Positions 26,085-35,731 of a stretch of 64,000 bases of DNA are shown here, piece after piece; position 1 is the first letter of the stretch; each line of letters starts with the position of its first letter. The translations under genes and the position numbers were made by a program. A model generated the notes under the pieces. That model was not told where the DNA came from, did no database searches, and was given only the letters and a program-made list of their open reading frames with translations. This stretch comes from Burkholderia sp. Leaf177 (GTDB lineage Bacteria > Pseudomonadota > Gammaproteobacteria > Burkholderiales > Burkholderiaceae). The stretch is from NCBI RefSeq assembly GCF_001424345.1, contig NZ_LMPF01000002.1, forward strand, positions 201,118 to 265,117, in the 5' to 3' direction.

Positions 26085-26103
26085 TTTACTGGATCATAGT
26101 AAA
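26085..26103. promoter_or_regulatory. LysR-type operator candidate in a divergent promoter
   Basis: TTTACT (26085-26090) and AGTAAA (26098-26103) form an inverted repeat around a 7-base spacer in an A+T-rich gap, 22 bases before the LysR start and 69 before the MFS start. It contains a T-N11-A pair as LysR sites do. Confidence 0.5.
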
Positions 26104-26171
26104 TTAAATCATTTCCGTCATGGCAACGGATTGCCGAGAATGGGTATTACACCTTCTTCCGGTAACCCGTC

Positions 26172-27440
26172 ATGGATGTCTCGCCTCGCGTCACCGCATC
26201 GAAACAGCTCGCACTTACCTTGTTGCTTGCAGCCGTTATTGCCGCAACCTACGGCTTTGGCGTGTACTTGTTTCCGGTGGTCCTGCCTGCCATGAAGCAC
26301 GATCTCGGTTTCGGCTACGCGCAAGCCGGCTACATGACGGCGGCACGGCAACTCGCCAATGTGGCGGTGGCCTTGCTGTCCGGTTTCGCCGCATCGCGTT
26401 TCGGCGCCGCGAGGGTCATGCTGATCGCGACCGCGTTATCGGCGGCAGGACTTGCGTGCCTTGCTTTCGTCCACGGCCCCTGGCTGCTGGGTGTGGTGCT
26501 TGTTGCACTCAACGCGAGCGCGGCGGCAACCTGGGTTCCCATGATGGCGCTCGTCGCGCCGTTGATCGATGAACATCATCAGGCGAAAGCAATCGGCGTG
26601 ATCGGCAGCGGCACGAACTACGGCGTGCTGCTCAACGGGCTTTTGGTGCCGGCATTGATGCCCTTGTGGGGATGGCGTTCCGTGTGGCTCGCAAGCGCGG
26701 TGCTAACTGCGTTGCTAAGCGTTGTGATCGTGCTGATGTTTGCGCGGCTTGGGCGACCGGAAACGCGCGTGAAGGCGCAGCCACGAGTCGAGCGTACGCG
26801 TTTCGAAGTCCGAACGATGTTCTCGCGGCGCTGGACGCTCGTGTATGCAATCGCGTTGCTGTCGGGCTTTGCCGGCGTTCCCTTCATCACCTACTTTTCA
26901 GCCTATGCACACGACGACCTGCATCTCGGACTCGATGTCACCGGGCACGCCTGGGCGCTCGTCGGTTTTGTCGGTGCGGTAAGCGGCCTGACGCTTGGCA
27001 TGATCGGCGATGCGCGATCTCCTGCAGGACAACCGCAACGTGACGGCATGCGCACGGCGCTCATAAGCGCAGGGGTATTGCTGCTGTGCGCGTCGGTCAT
27101 AGCGGCATCGCGTCCCGGCATGTACGCGTTGATGATCGCAGCCGTCGCATTCGGCTTCTCGTTCTTCCCGCTGTTCGGCTTGCTGCACGCTTATGTCGGC
27201 AAGACGAGCGAACCGGCGCTCGCGGCTATTGTGTGCGGTATTTGCGAAGCATCGTTCGGGGTTGGCGGCGCACTGGGCAACGTGCTGGGCGGCTTATGCA
27301 AGAGCGTGGCCGGATCGTTTCAGCCCGTGTATGTGGTGACGGCCGCGGCGTCGGTTGTAGCGGTTGGATTGAGCTGCCTCGTGCCGGGCGTGCGGCGAGC
27401 GCCAACGGCTAACCGATGCGCACTCGCCGACTTTCCCTGA
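26172..27440 (+). CDS. MFS transporter
   Basis: Inner-membrane carrier of 422 aa with about 12 hydrophobic helices. The N-terminal half has AATYGFGVYLFPVVLPAM and the central loop holds basic residues at about 195-215, as in most MFS proteins. It diverges from the LysR gene at 26062, which points to co-regulation with the dienelactone hydrolase fusion. It would then import that enzyme's substrate or export a product; the direction is not shown by sequence. Confidence 0.85.
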   Translation: MDVSPRVTASKQLALTLLLAAVIAATYGFGVYLFPVVLPAMKHDLGFGYAQAGYMTAARQLANVAVALLSGFAASRFGAARVMLIATALSAAGLACLAFVHGPWLLGVVLVALNASAAATWVPMMALVAPLIDEHHQAKAIGVIGSGTNYGVLLNGLLVPALMPLWGWRSVWLASAVLTALLSVVIVLMFARLGRPETRVKAQPRVERTRFEVRTMFSRRWTLVYAIALLSGFAGVPFITYFSAYAHDDLHLGLDVTGHAWALVGFVGAVSGLTLGMIGDARSPAGQPQRDGMRTALISAGVLLLCASVIAASRPGMYALMIAAVAFGFSFFPLFGLLHAYVGKTSEPALAAIVCGICEASFGVGGALGNVLGGLCKSVAGSFQPVYVVTAAASVVAVGLSCLVPGVRRAPTANRCALADFP

Positions 27441-27452
27441 TGATCCGAGGTT

Positions 27453-29006
27453 TCAGGTGATCGCGCCGATCTGCCACGGCACGAATTCGTTTTGCCCGTA
27501 CCCGTGTACTTCGCTCTTCGATAACGTGCCCGAAGCCGTCGCCAGCATCAGCTCGAAAATCTCCTGACCGAGTTCATCGATGCTCTTCTCGCCGTCGAGA
27601 ATCGAACCGCAGTTCAGGTCGATATCCTCTTCCTGACGCTTCCACAAAGCGGTATTCGTGCTGAACTTGAGCGATGGCGACGGTGCGCATCCATATGCCG
27701 AACCACGTCCCGTAGTAAAGCAGATAAGGTTTGCGCCGCCCGCGACCTGTCCCGTTGCCGACACCGGGTCGTAACCCGGCGTGTCCATGAAAACAAGTCC
27801 GCGCGCGTCGACATGCTCGGCGTATTTGTAGACATCGACCAGATTCGTGGTGCCGCCCTTCGCCACCGCGCCAAGCGATTTTTCGAGGATCGTGGTGAGG
27901 CCGCCTGCCTTGTTGCCCGCCGACGGATTGTTGTTCAGATCCGCGTTCATCCGCGCGCAATATTCTTCCCACCAATGAATACGGTCGACAAGCTTGTTGC
28001 CCACTTCCTTCGACACCGCCCTTCGCGTCAGCAAATGTTCGGCGCCGTAAATTTCGGGCGTCTCCGACAATATCGCCGTGCCGCCATGCGCGACGAGAAG
28101 ATCGACCGCCGCGCCCAAAGCCGGGTTCGCCGTGATCCCCGAATAACCGTCCGAGCCGCCGCATTGCAGACCGATCACGAGATGGCTTGCATCGACACGT
28201 TCACGCACGATCTCGTTCGCTTCCACGAGCATGACCTTGATCGCTTCAATACCCGCTGCGACCGTGCGCGCCGTGCCGCCCGTTGCCTGGATCGTCATGG
28301 TCTTGAGACGCGCGCCGGTCTCGAGATGCTGCTCCTGCAAAAGCCCGTCGATCTGATTGGTCTCGCAACCGAGTCCGACCAAAAGTACGCCGGCAAAATT
28401 CGGATGCCGCGCATAACCGCCGAGCGTGCGGCGAAGCATTTGCAGCGCTTCGCCTTCCGAGTCGACAGCGCAGCCCTGACCATGCGTGAGCGCGACCACA
28501 CCGTCCACATTTGGAAACGCCGCGAGCGCTTCAGGATGCACATCGCGACGAAAATAATCCGCAATAGCGCGCGCGGCCGTGGCCGAGCAATTCACCGACG
28601 TCAGCACGCCAATATAGTTGCGCGTAGCGATACGTCCATCGGGACGGCGGATGCCGAGAAACGTTGCTGGTTGCACCGCGCGTTGCGTCGGTTTTGCATC
28701 CTCGCCGAATGCGTAATCGCGGTCGAAATCGCCCATCGCGAGGTTATGCACGTGCACGTGTTCGCCGGCTTCTATGTCGCGTTTCGCAAACCCTATGATC
28801 TGCCCGTAACGGCGGACTGCTTGCCCTTGCAATACCGCTTTGACGGCGACCTTGTGCCCCGCCGGAATCAGGCCGCGAACGGTGATGCCGCCATCGGCGA
28901 GCTGCATGCCCGCGACGAGCTGATGACGCGCGATAAGGACATCGTCGATGGAGTTCAGACGAACCGTCGCCGAGTTTGATGGTGTTGTTTCAACTGCCGA
29001 TTTCAT
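27453..29006 (-). CDS. UxaA family altronate/galactarate-type dehydratase
   Basis: Sugar-acid dehydratase of 517 aa that removes water from an aldonic or aldaric acid to give a 2-keto-3-deoxy acid. The N-terminal SAF domain (about 15-100, ending in HVHVHNLAMGDF) is joined to the UxaA/GarD catalytic part with GVVALTHGQGCAVDSEGE, LVGLGCETNQ and GLQCGGSDGYSG. Full length matches E. coli UxaA and GarD rather than split forms. GGAG ribosome site. It is 19 bases downstream of the MFS gene, so the two form an operon with the carrier first. Altronate and galactarate cannot be told apart here. Confidence 0.85.
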   Translation of the reverse strand: MKSAVETTPSNSATVRLNSIDDVLIARHQLVAGMQLADGGITVRGLIPAGHKVAVKAVLQGQAVRRYGQIIGFAKRDIEAGEHVHVHNLAMGDFDRDYAFGEDAKPTQRAVQPATFLGIRRPDGRIATRNYIGVLTSVNCSATAARAIADYFRRDVHPEALAAFPNVDGVVALTHGQGCAVDSEGEALQMLRRTLGGYARHPNFAGVLLVGLGCETNQIDGLLQEQHLETGARLKTMTIQATGGTARTVAAGIEAIKVMLVEANEIVRERVDASHLVIGLQCGGSDGYSGITANPALGAAVDLLVAHGGTAILSETPEIYGAEHLLTRRAVSKEVGNKLVDRIHWWEEYCARMNADLNNNPSAGNKAGGLTTILEKSLGAVAKGGTTNLVDVYKYAEHVDARGLVFMDTPGYDPVSATGQVAGGANLICFTTGRGSAYGCAPSPSLKFSTNTALWKRQEEDIDLNCGSILDGEKSIDELGQEIFELMLATASGTLSKSEVHGYGQNEFVPWQIGAIT

Positions 29007-29024
29007 ATTCGTTGCTCCGTCAAT

Positions 29025-30362
29025 TTAGCGGGAAGCCGTCTTCGATGCCGATATCTGACTCGCTTCCTGCCGGCGCCCTTTCATCCCGATGCTCAACAGC
29101 AACAGCACGCCGATCACACCCGCTACCGCCAACGCGCCCATGCCTGCACGCTGGCTCTCGAAGAAGGTCTCCACGGCGGTCTTTAACGTCGGCGCAATGA
29201 ACCCGCCGAGGTTGCCCAGCGCACCGATCATCGCGATACCGCTCGCAGCCGCGGTGCCGCTCAAATAGGCTGTTGGCAACGTCCAGAATAGCGGCTGCAC
29301 GACGACGAATCCCACCGTCGCAATGCAGAACGCGAACAGCACGGGCACGAGATGCGTGCCCATTGTCGAAAATCCTATGCCCGCTGCCGCCATGACCAGC
29401 ATCAGCACCGCGACTTCGCGATGCTTGCCGCGGGCATCGGCGTAACCGGTTACAAAGCGCAATGCGACCAGCGCGCAGAACCATGGAATGGCGGTCAGAA
29501 AGCCGACCTTCGCGCCGATCGCCGTGCCCGTCAATTCGGAAATACGCGTCGGCAGATAGAAGATCACGCCATACACGCTGACCTGGATTGCAAAATAGAT
29601 GGCGACGAAACGCAGCACGTTCCAGTTCGCGAGAGCGGCGAGCGCGGTCGATGGACCATGCGCGACCTTCTGCCGGTCCTCAGCCGCAATGGCCGATTCG
29701 AGCGCATCTTTCTCGGCATCGGTCAGCCACTTCGCCTGACGCGGTTTGCTCACGAGATAGAAGAACGCGATCACGCCGACTATTGAAGCCGCGAGGCCTT
29801 CAATCAGGAACATCCATTGCCAGTTGCGCAAGCCGAGCAGACCGCCCATGACTTCCATCAGATACCCGGACAAGGGGCTGCCGAGCACGAGCGCGACGGG
29901 TACGCCGAAGTAGTAGATGCCGAGCGCCTTGCCGCGTTCGCGCGCGGGAAACCAGTACGTCGAATAAAGGATCACGCCGGGCGAAAAGCCGGCTTCTGCC
30001 ACGCCGAGAATAAAGCGCAATACATAGAACGCGGTTTCGTTGTGCGCGAACATCATGGCCGCGGATGCAAGGCCCCATGTCACCATGATCCGGCTCAGCC
30101 AGACTTTCGCGCCCACGCGATGCAGCATCATGTTGCTCGGAATCTCGAACACCGCATAGCCGATGAAAAAGATCCCCGCGCCCAGCGCGAACGCCGCGTT
30201 ACCAATGTTCGAATCGACCTGCAATGCTTGCTTGACGAAGCCGACGTTGGAGCGGTCGAGCATTGAAAGCGCGAACATCAGCGCGAGAAATGGCGCAAGG
30301 CGCAGCCGCGCCTTGCGCACGGCGCTCGCCAACGGCTGGGACGAGAGGGCTTGAGTCTGCAT
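29025..30362 (-). CDS. MFS transporter, anion:cation symporter family (sugar acid/aromatic acid)
   Basis: Carrier of 445 aa in the ACS family that moves organic anions with protons. The signature FLALMFALSMLDRSNVGFVKQAL near residue 20 and GVAEAGFSPGVILY near 110 are family hallmarks. I chose ATG 30362, which has a GGAGA site 8 bases upstream, over an ATG 15 bases earlier with none. It lies ahead of the sugar-acid dehydratase and so probably imports that acid. Divergent to a LysR gene. Confidence 0.85.
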   Translation of the reverse strand: MQTQALSSQPLASAVRKARLRLAPFLALMFALSMLDRSNVGFVKQALQVDSNIGNAAFALGAGIFFIGYAVFEIPSNMMLHRVGAKVWLSRIMVTWGLASAAMMFAHNETAFYVLRFILGVAEAGFSPGVILYSTYWFPARERGKALGIYYFGVPVALVLGSPLSGYLMEVMGGLLGLRNWQWMFLIEGLAASIVGVIAFFYLVSKPRQAKWLTDAEKDALESAIAAEDRQKVAHGPSTALAALANWNVLRFVAIYFAIQVSVYGVIFYLPTRISELTGTAIGAKVGFLTAIPWFCALVALRFVTGYADARGKHREVAVLMLVMAAAGIGFSTMGTHLVPVLFAFCIATVGFVVVQPLFWTLPTAYLSGTAAASGIAMIGALGNLGGFIAPTLKTAVETFFESQRAGMGALAVAGVIGVLLLLSIGMKGRRQEASQISASKTASR

Positions 30363-30432
30363 GTGTGGTGTCTCCATCGTGAGGACGCCGGATCCGCCCC
30401 GGTCTATTTCATCTGCACACAGTAAGCCAGCC

Positions 30433-30460
30433 GCCAATAAACATCCAATCGCTTATTGGC
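30433..30460. promoter_or_regulatory. LysR operator candidate between the MFS and LysR genes
   Basis: GCCAATAA (30433-30440) and TTATTGGC (30453-30460) are perfect 8-bp inverted arms with a 12-base spacer, centred in the 156-base gap between divergent genes. Confidence 0.5.
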
Positions 30461-30518
30461 TACAATCGATTCCATCCGGTTATGAGTCGATGCGCGTTTA
30501 CCCCTCCTTTTACTTTCC

Positions 30519-31472
30519 ATGTCACGACCTTCCTCCGTGCTTCCATCGACCATTCTTGGCCGCCTGCGATACCGGCACCTCCAGCTACTCGACAGTCTTG
30601 GACGAACCCGCAACATGCGCGTGGCCGCCGAGCAGATGCATATGACGCAGCCTGCAGCCACGAAAATTCTCAGCGATATAGAAAGCCTGCTGGACGCCCA
30701 ACTCTTCGAACGCTTGCCGCGCGAGATGCGTCCGACCGAACTTGGCCAGCTCGCGCTGCGATATGCAAATACCGCGCTGGGCGATCTCGGCCGCTTCATG
30801 GGCGAATTCACGACGCTGAAAAATGGCGGTTATGGGCACATCACGGTCGGCGCAATATCTGCTTCGGCGGCGCAACTGGTGACGGCGGGTATCGGCGAGA
30901 TCCGGCGGCAGCGGCCGCAACTCGTCGTCAAGCTGTTCGAACTGAGCAGCGACCAGCTTGCAATCTGGCTCGATGAAAAGAAGATCGATGTCATGGTCGG
31001 ACGCCTGACCGAGCCACGTCATCATGCGCTGTTCGACTTCGAGGTCCTCGCGGCGGAACCAGTGTGCGTGGTCGCGGGAAGCCATCATCCGTTATTGAAA
31101 AAGCCCAAACTGGAATTGGCCGATCTTGCTGCGTGGCCGTGGATTCTTTATCCGCAGGCCACGGCGATCAGGCAGTTGTTCGAGGAGACGTTTGCGGCGG
31201 CGGCCATTCCCGTGCCGGTCGGGATGGTGGAACTGACATCGATTTTTTCGGCGCTGGAACTCTTGCAGGCCACCGACATGATCTCGCTGCAGCCGCAAGC
31301 GGCAGTGGAGAAGTACGTGAACAACGGCTTGCTGGGACAGATCCCGATACCCATTCGCCGCGTCATGACCAGCTATGGAATCGTGACACGCAAGCACGAA
31401 TTGCCTGCGCAGCCGGTGCAGGAATTCATCGGTATATTGCGTTCGCTCGCGGTCCGGAAAGAAGCGCCCTGA
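30519..31472 (+). CDS. LysR family transcriptional regulator
   Basis: LysR regulator of 317 aa. Its helix-turn-helix (NMRVAAEQMHMTQPAATKILSDIESLL at about 27-55) is of the PcaQ/GbpR-like branch, which often responds to aromatic or sugar acids. It is divergent from the MFS-dehydratase operon and convergent with aroQ (16-base gap), so control of the former is more likely. Confidence 0.9.
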   Translation: MSRPSSVLPSTILGRLRYRHLQLLDSLGRTRNMRVAAEQMHMTQPAATKILSDIESLLDAQLFERLPREMRPTELGQLALRYANTALGDLGRFMGEFTTLKNGGYGHITVGAISASAAQLVTAGIGEIRRQRPQLVVKLFELSSDQLAIWLDEKKIDVMVGRLTEPRHHALFDFEVLAAEPVCVVAGSHHPLLKKPKLELADLAAWPWILYPQATAIRQLFEETFAAAAIPVPVGMVELTSIFSALELLQATDMISLQPQAAVEKYVNNGLLGQIPIPIRRVMTSYGIVTRKHELPAQPVQEFIGILRSLAVRKEAP

Positions 31473-31488
31473 AAGCCATTCCAATGCC

Positions 31489-31941
31489 TTATTTCGACGA
31501 CACCTGAACCAGCGCGTCGATTGCGATTGCGTATCCCTTCACGCCCAGTCCCACGATAATTCCGCGTGCCGCCGGCGATATAAACGAGTGATGCCGGAAC
31601 GATTCGCGTGCATGCACATTCGAGATATGCAACTCGATCAACGGAACGCTCGCGCCCTTGATTGCATCGTGCAACGCGACCGATGTGTGCGTGTAGGCGC
31701 CTGGGTTCATCACGACGCCAAGCATGGTGCCCGCAGCGACTTCGCGGCCGGCCTCATGAATCCAGTCGATCAGCACGCCCTCATGGTTCGACTGCCTGCA
31801 CTCCACCGCTACCCCGAATTTGTCGCCGGCTTGCCTGCACAGCGTCTCCACGGTCTCGAGCGTGTCGTGTCCGTATTGATCGGGCTCGCGCAAACCGAGC
31901 AGGTTCAGGTTGGGACCGTTGATCACCAATACCTTCTTCAT
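31489..31941 (-). CDS. aroQ: 3-dehydroquinate dehydratase, type II
   Basis: Interconverts 3-dehydroquinate and 3-dehydroshikimate. 150 aa, the normal length for the dodecameric type II enzyme. Visible: [17 protein letters not shown] with the catalytic Tyr23, the substrate loop [11 protein letters not shown], and the catalytic His region [18 protein letters not shown]. It is the last gene of the shikimate dehydrogenase-aroQ pair, 9 bases downstream of it, with a TGAGG ribosome site. Placed with uptake and dehydroshikimate dehydratase genes, it probably serves quinate catabolism rather than aromatic amino acid synthesis. Confidence 0.95.
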   Translation of the reverse strand: MKKVLVINGPNLNLLGLREPDQYGHDTLETVETLCRQAGDKFGVAVECRQSNHEGVLIDWIHEAGREVAAGTMLGVVMNPGAYTHTSVALHDAIKGASVPLIELHISNVHARESFRHHSFISPAARGIIVGLGVKGYAIAIDALVQVSSK

Positions 31942-31950
31942 GGTTCAGCC

Positions 31951-32784
31951 TCAATATTTGATCGTGGAAACCGCGCGCAATTCATCCGCCGTGGCCGTGC
32001 CGAAACCGAAGAATTCCAGATACGCGGGGATCATCTCGAAGAGCATGTCCGTGCCGACCTGAACCGCGCAGCCCTTCTCTTTTGCTGCACGCAGAAGCGG
32101 TGTGTACTCCGACTTCATCACGACCTCGCCAACAAACGTGCTCGGCGAAATCCGGTCGATATCGAACGGTAGAGGATCGCTCTCGTTCATGCCGATAGGC
32201 GTTGCGTTGACCACGACGTCGAAGCCTGCCGGATCTTTCGAGCCCGTCGACACTTCGAGTTCAGGATAGTGTTTGCGCAAGCGTGAGGCGAGTGCGTCGG
32301 CGGATGCGGTGTTGGTATCGAAGAGCGCGAGTGCACATACCCCCGAAGCTGCCAGCGACGCCGCGATGGCGGAACCCACACCGCCGCTGCCTAGCACAAG
32401 CGCTCGCGCGCCCTTCAACGAACGGCCCTTGCGCTCGATACCGCGCGTGAACCCGGCGCCATCGAATTGATCGCCGAGCAAGGTACCGTCCGGGCGCAGC
32501 AGGATTGCATTGCAGGCGCCCGCGATTCGCGCGGTAGGCGTGAGTTCATCGACGAGACGGGTAGTCGTCACCTTGTGCGGCATGGTGACGAGCGCGCCGC
32601 GAATGTTGCTCAGCCGGAACAACGACTTCAGGAACACAGCGTAGTCGTCGGGCTTGACGCCCATCGGCACCACCACCGCGTCGATGCCCTTCTGCTCGAA
32701 CCAGGGGTTGTAAATCATCGGCGCCTTGAACGTTTCCGTCGGGTAGCCGAGATGCGCAATAAGGGTCGTTTTTCCGCTGATCAT
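31951..32784 (-). CDS. Shikimate/quinate dehydrogenase (AroE family)
   Basis: NAD(P)-dependent dehydrogenase of 277 aa oxidising shikimate or quinate at C3. The substrate part has VTMPHK with the catalytic Lys and GDQFDGAGF with the Asp. The Rossmann loop VLGSGGVGSA is near residue 130, followed by NATPIGM. The residue after the second strand is in LFDTNT, an Asp, which favours NAD and a catabolic role. Gap of 20 bases from the MFS gene upstream and 9 to aroQ. Confidence 0.9.
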   Translation of the reverse strand: MISGKTTLIAHLGYPTETFKAPMIYNPWFEQKGIDAVVVPMGVKPDDYAVFLKSLFRLSNIRGALVTMPHKVTTTRLVDELTPTARIAGACNAILLRPDGTLLGDQFDGAGFTRGIERKGRSLKGARALVLGSGGVGSAIAASLAASGVCALALFDTNTASADALASRLRKHYPELEVSTGSKDPAGFDVVVNATPIGMNESDPLPFDIDRISPSTFVGEVVMKSEYTPLLRAAKEKGCAVQVGTDMLFEMIPAYLEFFGFGTATADELRAVSTIKY

Positions 32785-32804
32785 CGTGCATGCCTCTCAG
32801 TAAA

Positions 32805-34133
32805 TCAATCTGCAATTTCAACGCGGCGCACATCGCCGACAATGAATATGTACGACAGCGCGCCGACGATCGCCGCCGCGCCCACGTATGAAAGCGCGTA
32901 GAAGAACGAACCTGTTTTTGCCACGATCAGGCCGATCACGAGCGGCGTCACGATGCCCGCGAGGTTCGCGCAAAAGTTGAAGATGCCGCCTGTCAGTCCC
33001 ATCAGGTTCTTCGGCGCAATGTCCGAAATCAACGTCCAGCCAAGCCCGACCATGCCTTGTCCGAAGAACGCAATCGAGAGAATGGTGATCACCAGTGCGT
33101 CGCTGCTGACATAGTTCGCTGCGATGATCGTCGATGCCCCGAGCAAGCCAAAAATGATCGGCAACTTGCGTGCGATGTTGGCGGAGCCGGTGCGCTTGAG
33201 CAGGAAATCGGAGACCCAGCCGCCGAACATCACGCCAACGGCCGCGGCAAGGAACGGCATCACCGCGAAGAAACCCACCTTCAACCAACCCATATGCCGC
33301 TCGGTAGCGAGATAGGTCGGGAACCACGTGAGGAAAAATACCAGCGTGGTATTGCCCGCGAACTGGCCCAGGCATGCACCCGCAATCTGACGGCGCTTGA
33401 GCAGCTTGCCAACGTTGCTCCACGAGAACGCCATCGTCTGCTGGCCGCCTGCGGGCTCGAGACCGCCGCCCGCTGAAATGTAGTCGAGCTCGGCCTGATT
33501 CACCGTCTTCGAATCATGGGGTTCGCGATAAAAAAGCCACCAGACGATCCCGAACACAATGCCGACAACTCCCACCACGATAAACAACGCGCGCCAGCCG
33601 AAGTTGCCCATGATCCAGAACAACGCCGGCGCAAAACACGCGAGGCCCAGGTATTCGCCGACGGTATAAATACCGGTTGCGCGCGCCCGTTCATGTTGCG
33701 GGAACCACGTGGCGACTACACGGCTGTTGACCGGAAAACAGGGCGCTTCACTTATACCGAGTCCGAAGCGAAACAGCAGCAACGACTTGAGCCCGACAGC
33801 GAAGCCCTGCATCAGCGTGAAGAACGACCAGAAGGTCAGCGCGAGAAAGTAAGTGACCTTGCTGCCGAAGCGATCCAGAAAAACACCGCCCGGAATCTGC
33901 GCCAGTGCATAGGTCCAGGAGAACGCGGAAAAGACGATCCCCATCACGGCGGCATCGATACCGAGTTCCTTCGTCATGGTCGGAGCGGCAATGCCGAGCA
34001 CGGTGCGGTCGAGATAGTTGATCATTGTGCCGACTGCCAGCAGCGCGAGGATCACGAACCGCGTGCGCGATCGCGTGCGAACCGCCGCGGGCGCGGCCGT
34101 ATGAACCGCGTGGGATTGATGAACGTCTTGCAT
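32805..34133 (-). CDS. MFS transporter, ACS family (quinate/shikimate candidate)
   Basis: Inner-membrane carrier of 442 aa with 12 predicted helices. It has the ACS landmark MINYLDRTVLGIAAPTM near residue 40 and GISEAPCFPVNSRVV near 125. CAGGAGA ribosome site. It sits directly ahead of shikimate dehydrogenase and aroQ, so it probably imports quinate, shikimate or dehydroshikimate with protons. The porin gene 82 bases upstream would supply the outer-membrane step. Confidence 0.85.
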   Translation of the reverse strand: MQDVHQSHAVHTAAPAAVRTRSRTRFVILALLAVGTMINYLDRTVLGIAAPTMTKELGIDAAVMGIVFSAFSWTYALAQIPGGVFLDRFGSKVTYFLALTFWSFFTLMQGFAVGLKSLLLFRFGLGISEAPCFPVNSRVVATWFPQHERARATGIYTVGEYLGLACFAPALFWIMGNFGWRALFIVVGVVGIVFGIVWWLFYREPHDSKTVNQAELDYISAGGGLEPAGGQQTMAFSWSNVGKLLKRRQIAGACLGQFAGNTTLVFFLTWFPTYLATERHMGWLKVGFFAVMPFLAAAVGVMFGGWVSDFLLKRTGSANIARKLPIIFGLLGASTIIAANYVSSDALVITILSIAFFGQGMVGLGWTLISDIAPKNLMGLTGGIFNFCANLAGIVTPLVIGLIVAKTGSFFYALSYVGAAAIVGALSYIFIVGDVRRVEIAD

Positions 34134-34215
34134 GGCGCGTCTCCTGGATCAAGGTGTTGAACCCCGCTCTGCGGTGCAATCTGCGAGCGATGTGGTTGGC
34201 TTGATGACTCGAATA

Positions 34216-35427
34216 TTAGAATCGGTGAATGATACCCACGCCCGCCGCGAACTGCCCTTGTGACGACGACGGCGCCGCCTGGAAGCCATCGCCGAGAACG
34301 GCAGTCGCATTGATCACACTTGCCGCGCCCGGCGTCCCCAGCGTCTGACCATGGGCACGCTGATAGGCTTGCAGCGAATACAGGCCCGTGCGCTTCGAGA
34401 GCGAGTAGTACTCGGACAAATTGAACTGATGGTATTGCGCCACGCTGTTGATGCCGTTCGCCTTCGTCGCGCGCGTATAGCTGTAGCCGGTCGCCAGATC
34501 GAGCGTCGTGGCCGGGCGCCAGTGCAGCACGGCGCCGGCGGTATTGAAGATGGCGGTATCGTGGAAACGCGAATTGATGCCCGGGATGTACTGCACATTT
34601 GAGTAAGTCGCCGACACGTCCCACGAACTGTTGAACGTGTAGCCGCCACCGACCGCAATGCGCTGTTGCGCCTGTGCGGTCTGATAGCCGTTCGTCACCG
34701 CCGATACCCCCGACTGTCCGCCAGAGTTCGTGGTTGAATCGGCACCAAAAACGCCGCCGCCCGGCGTCGAGTTATTGATGCGCGTGATGCCGGCCGCAAT
34801 CCCGACCGGACCATTGGCGTACTGAATCGCGCCGCTCCACGTCGAGCCCTGGTTCACGCTGCCCGGAACGCCCGCGAATGAATAAGAACCGCTGACGGTG
34901 ATCCCATACAGTTTCGGCGACGTATAAACGAGCGAGTTATTCGCGCGATAGATGGTGTCGAGTTCATCCAGATCGCCCGGATGCGCGCCGAAGAAACCGG
35001 TGAGCCAGGTGGTCGGGCTATACGGCGAAAGCAGCGTGTAGTACGACGTGTATTGACGGCCGGCCGTGAACGTACCGTATGCGGGGTTGGTCAGGCCGAC
35101 CCACGCTTGCCGGCCGAACATGGCGTTGGTGTATTGCTGGCCGCCCGTTGCGCTGTTGAATCCGGATTCCAGCTGGAAGATCGCCTTGTTGCCGCCGCCG
35201 AGGTCTTCGGCACCCTTCAGGCCAAAACGGCTGCCGGCCCAGACGCCCGATGTCATGCGGATATTCGAGCGGCCGCCTTGCGTTGAACCGAGCGTTGTCG
35301 AACTGTTCTGATACGTGATCGAATTATCGACAATGCCGTAAAGTGTCACGCTGGTTTGCGCATGCGCTGACGCCGCTGCGGCGACAGTAAAGACAACAGC
35401 CGTTCCCGCTTGCTTGATTTGCTTCAT
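34216..35427 (-). CDS. Gram-negative porin (OmpC-like, Burkholderia type)
   Basis: Outer-membrane trimeric porin of 403 aa. Signal peptide 1-23 (AASAHA). It has the family opening QTSVTLYGIVDNSITY and the pore-lining region SRFGLKGAEDLGGGNKAIFQLESGF, and ends in the C-terminal Phe (GVGIIHRF) read by the BAM machinery. A strong GGAGGAGA ribosome site precedes the ATG. In this run of genes it probably admits aromatic or hydroaromatic acids. Confidence 0.95.
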   Translation of the reverse strand: MKQIKQAGTAVVFTVAAAASAHAQTSVTLYGIVDNSITYQNSSTTLGSTQGGRSNIRMTSGVWAGSRFGLKGAEDLGGGNKAIFQLESGFNSATGGQQYTNAMFGRQAWVGLTNPAYGTFTAGRQYTSYYTLLSPYSPTTWLTGFFGAHPGDLDELDTIYRANNSLVYTSPKLYGITVSGSYSFAGVPGSVNQGSTWSGAIQYANGPVGIAAGITRINNSTPGGGVFGADSTTNSGGQSGVSAVTNGYQTAQAQQRIAVGGGYTFNSSWDVSATYSNVQYIPGINSRFHDTAIFNTAGAVLHWRPATTLDLATGYSYTRATKANGINSVAQYHQFNLSEYYSLSKRTGLYSLQAYQRAHGQTLGTPGAASVINATAVLGDGFQAAPSSSQGQFAAGVGIIHRF

Positions 35428-35731
35428 AGGTGTCTCCTCCGGACTTCGTGTTTTTAGGTGAATACATGGAACGCTTGAAGAACAGTTATTCAGCGTTCCT
35501 AATCTATTGAACTGGCTTTTCGAACCATGGGATAGCCGGGAGCGCGTCGAGCGGCGTTTATTGCCGTGCCGCTTTCTGGACGCGCCGGTATGTGTTCACA
35601 ATAAAGTGACGTTGAAATGGGAGCAATGGAATAATGTGGAATGCGTGTGTTTATCGGACGCGTTCGTTCGATAATCGCGCATTACTCGGGTTTGCACTGA
35701 GCTTTTTTCTTGCTGGAAAGGCTAGAACGAA
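35428..35731 (-). promoter_or_regulatory. Porin leader region with an inverted repeat
   Basis: 304 bases with no gene. GGAACGCT (35469-35476) and AGCGTTCC (35493-35500) are perfect 8-bp inverted arms about 40 bases before the porin start. They could fold as a hairpin in the porin message or act as an operator. Nothing else was recognised. Confidence 0.4.
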
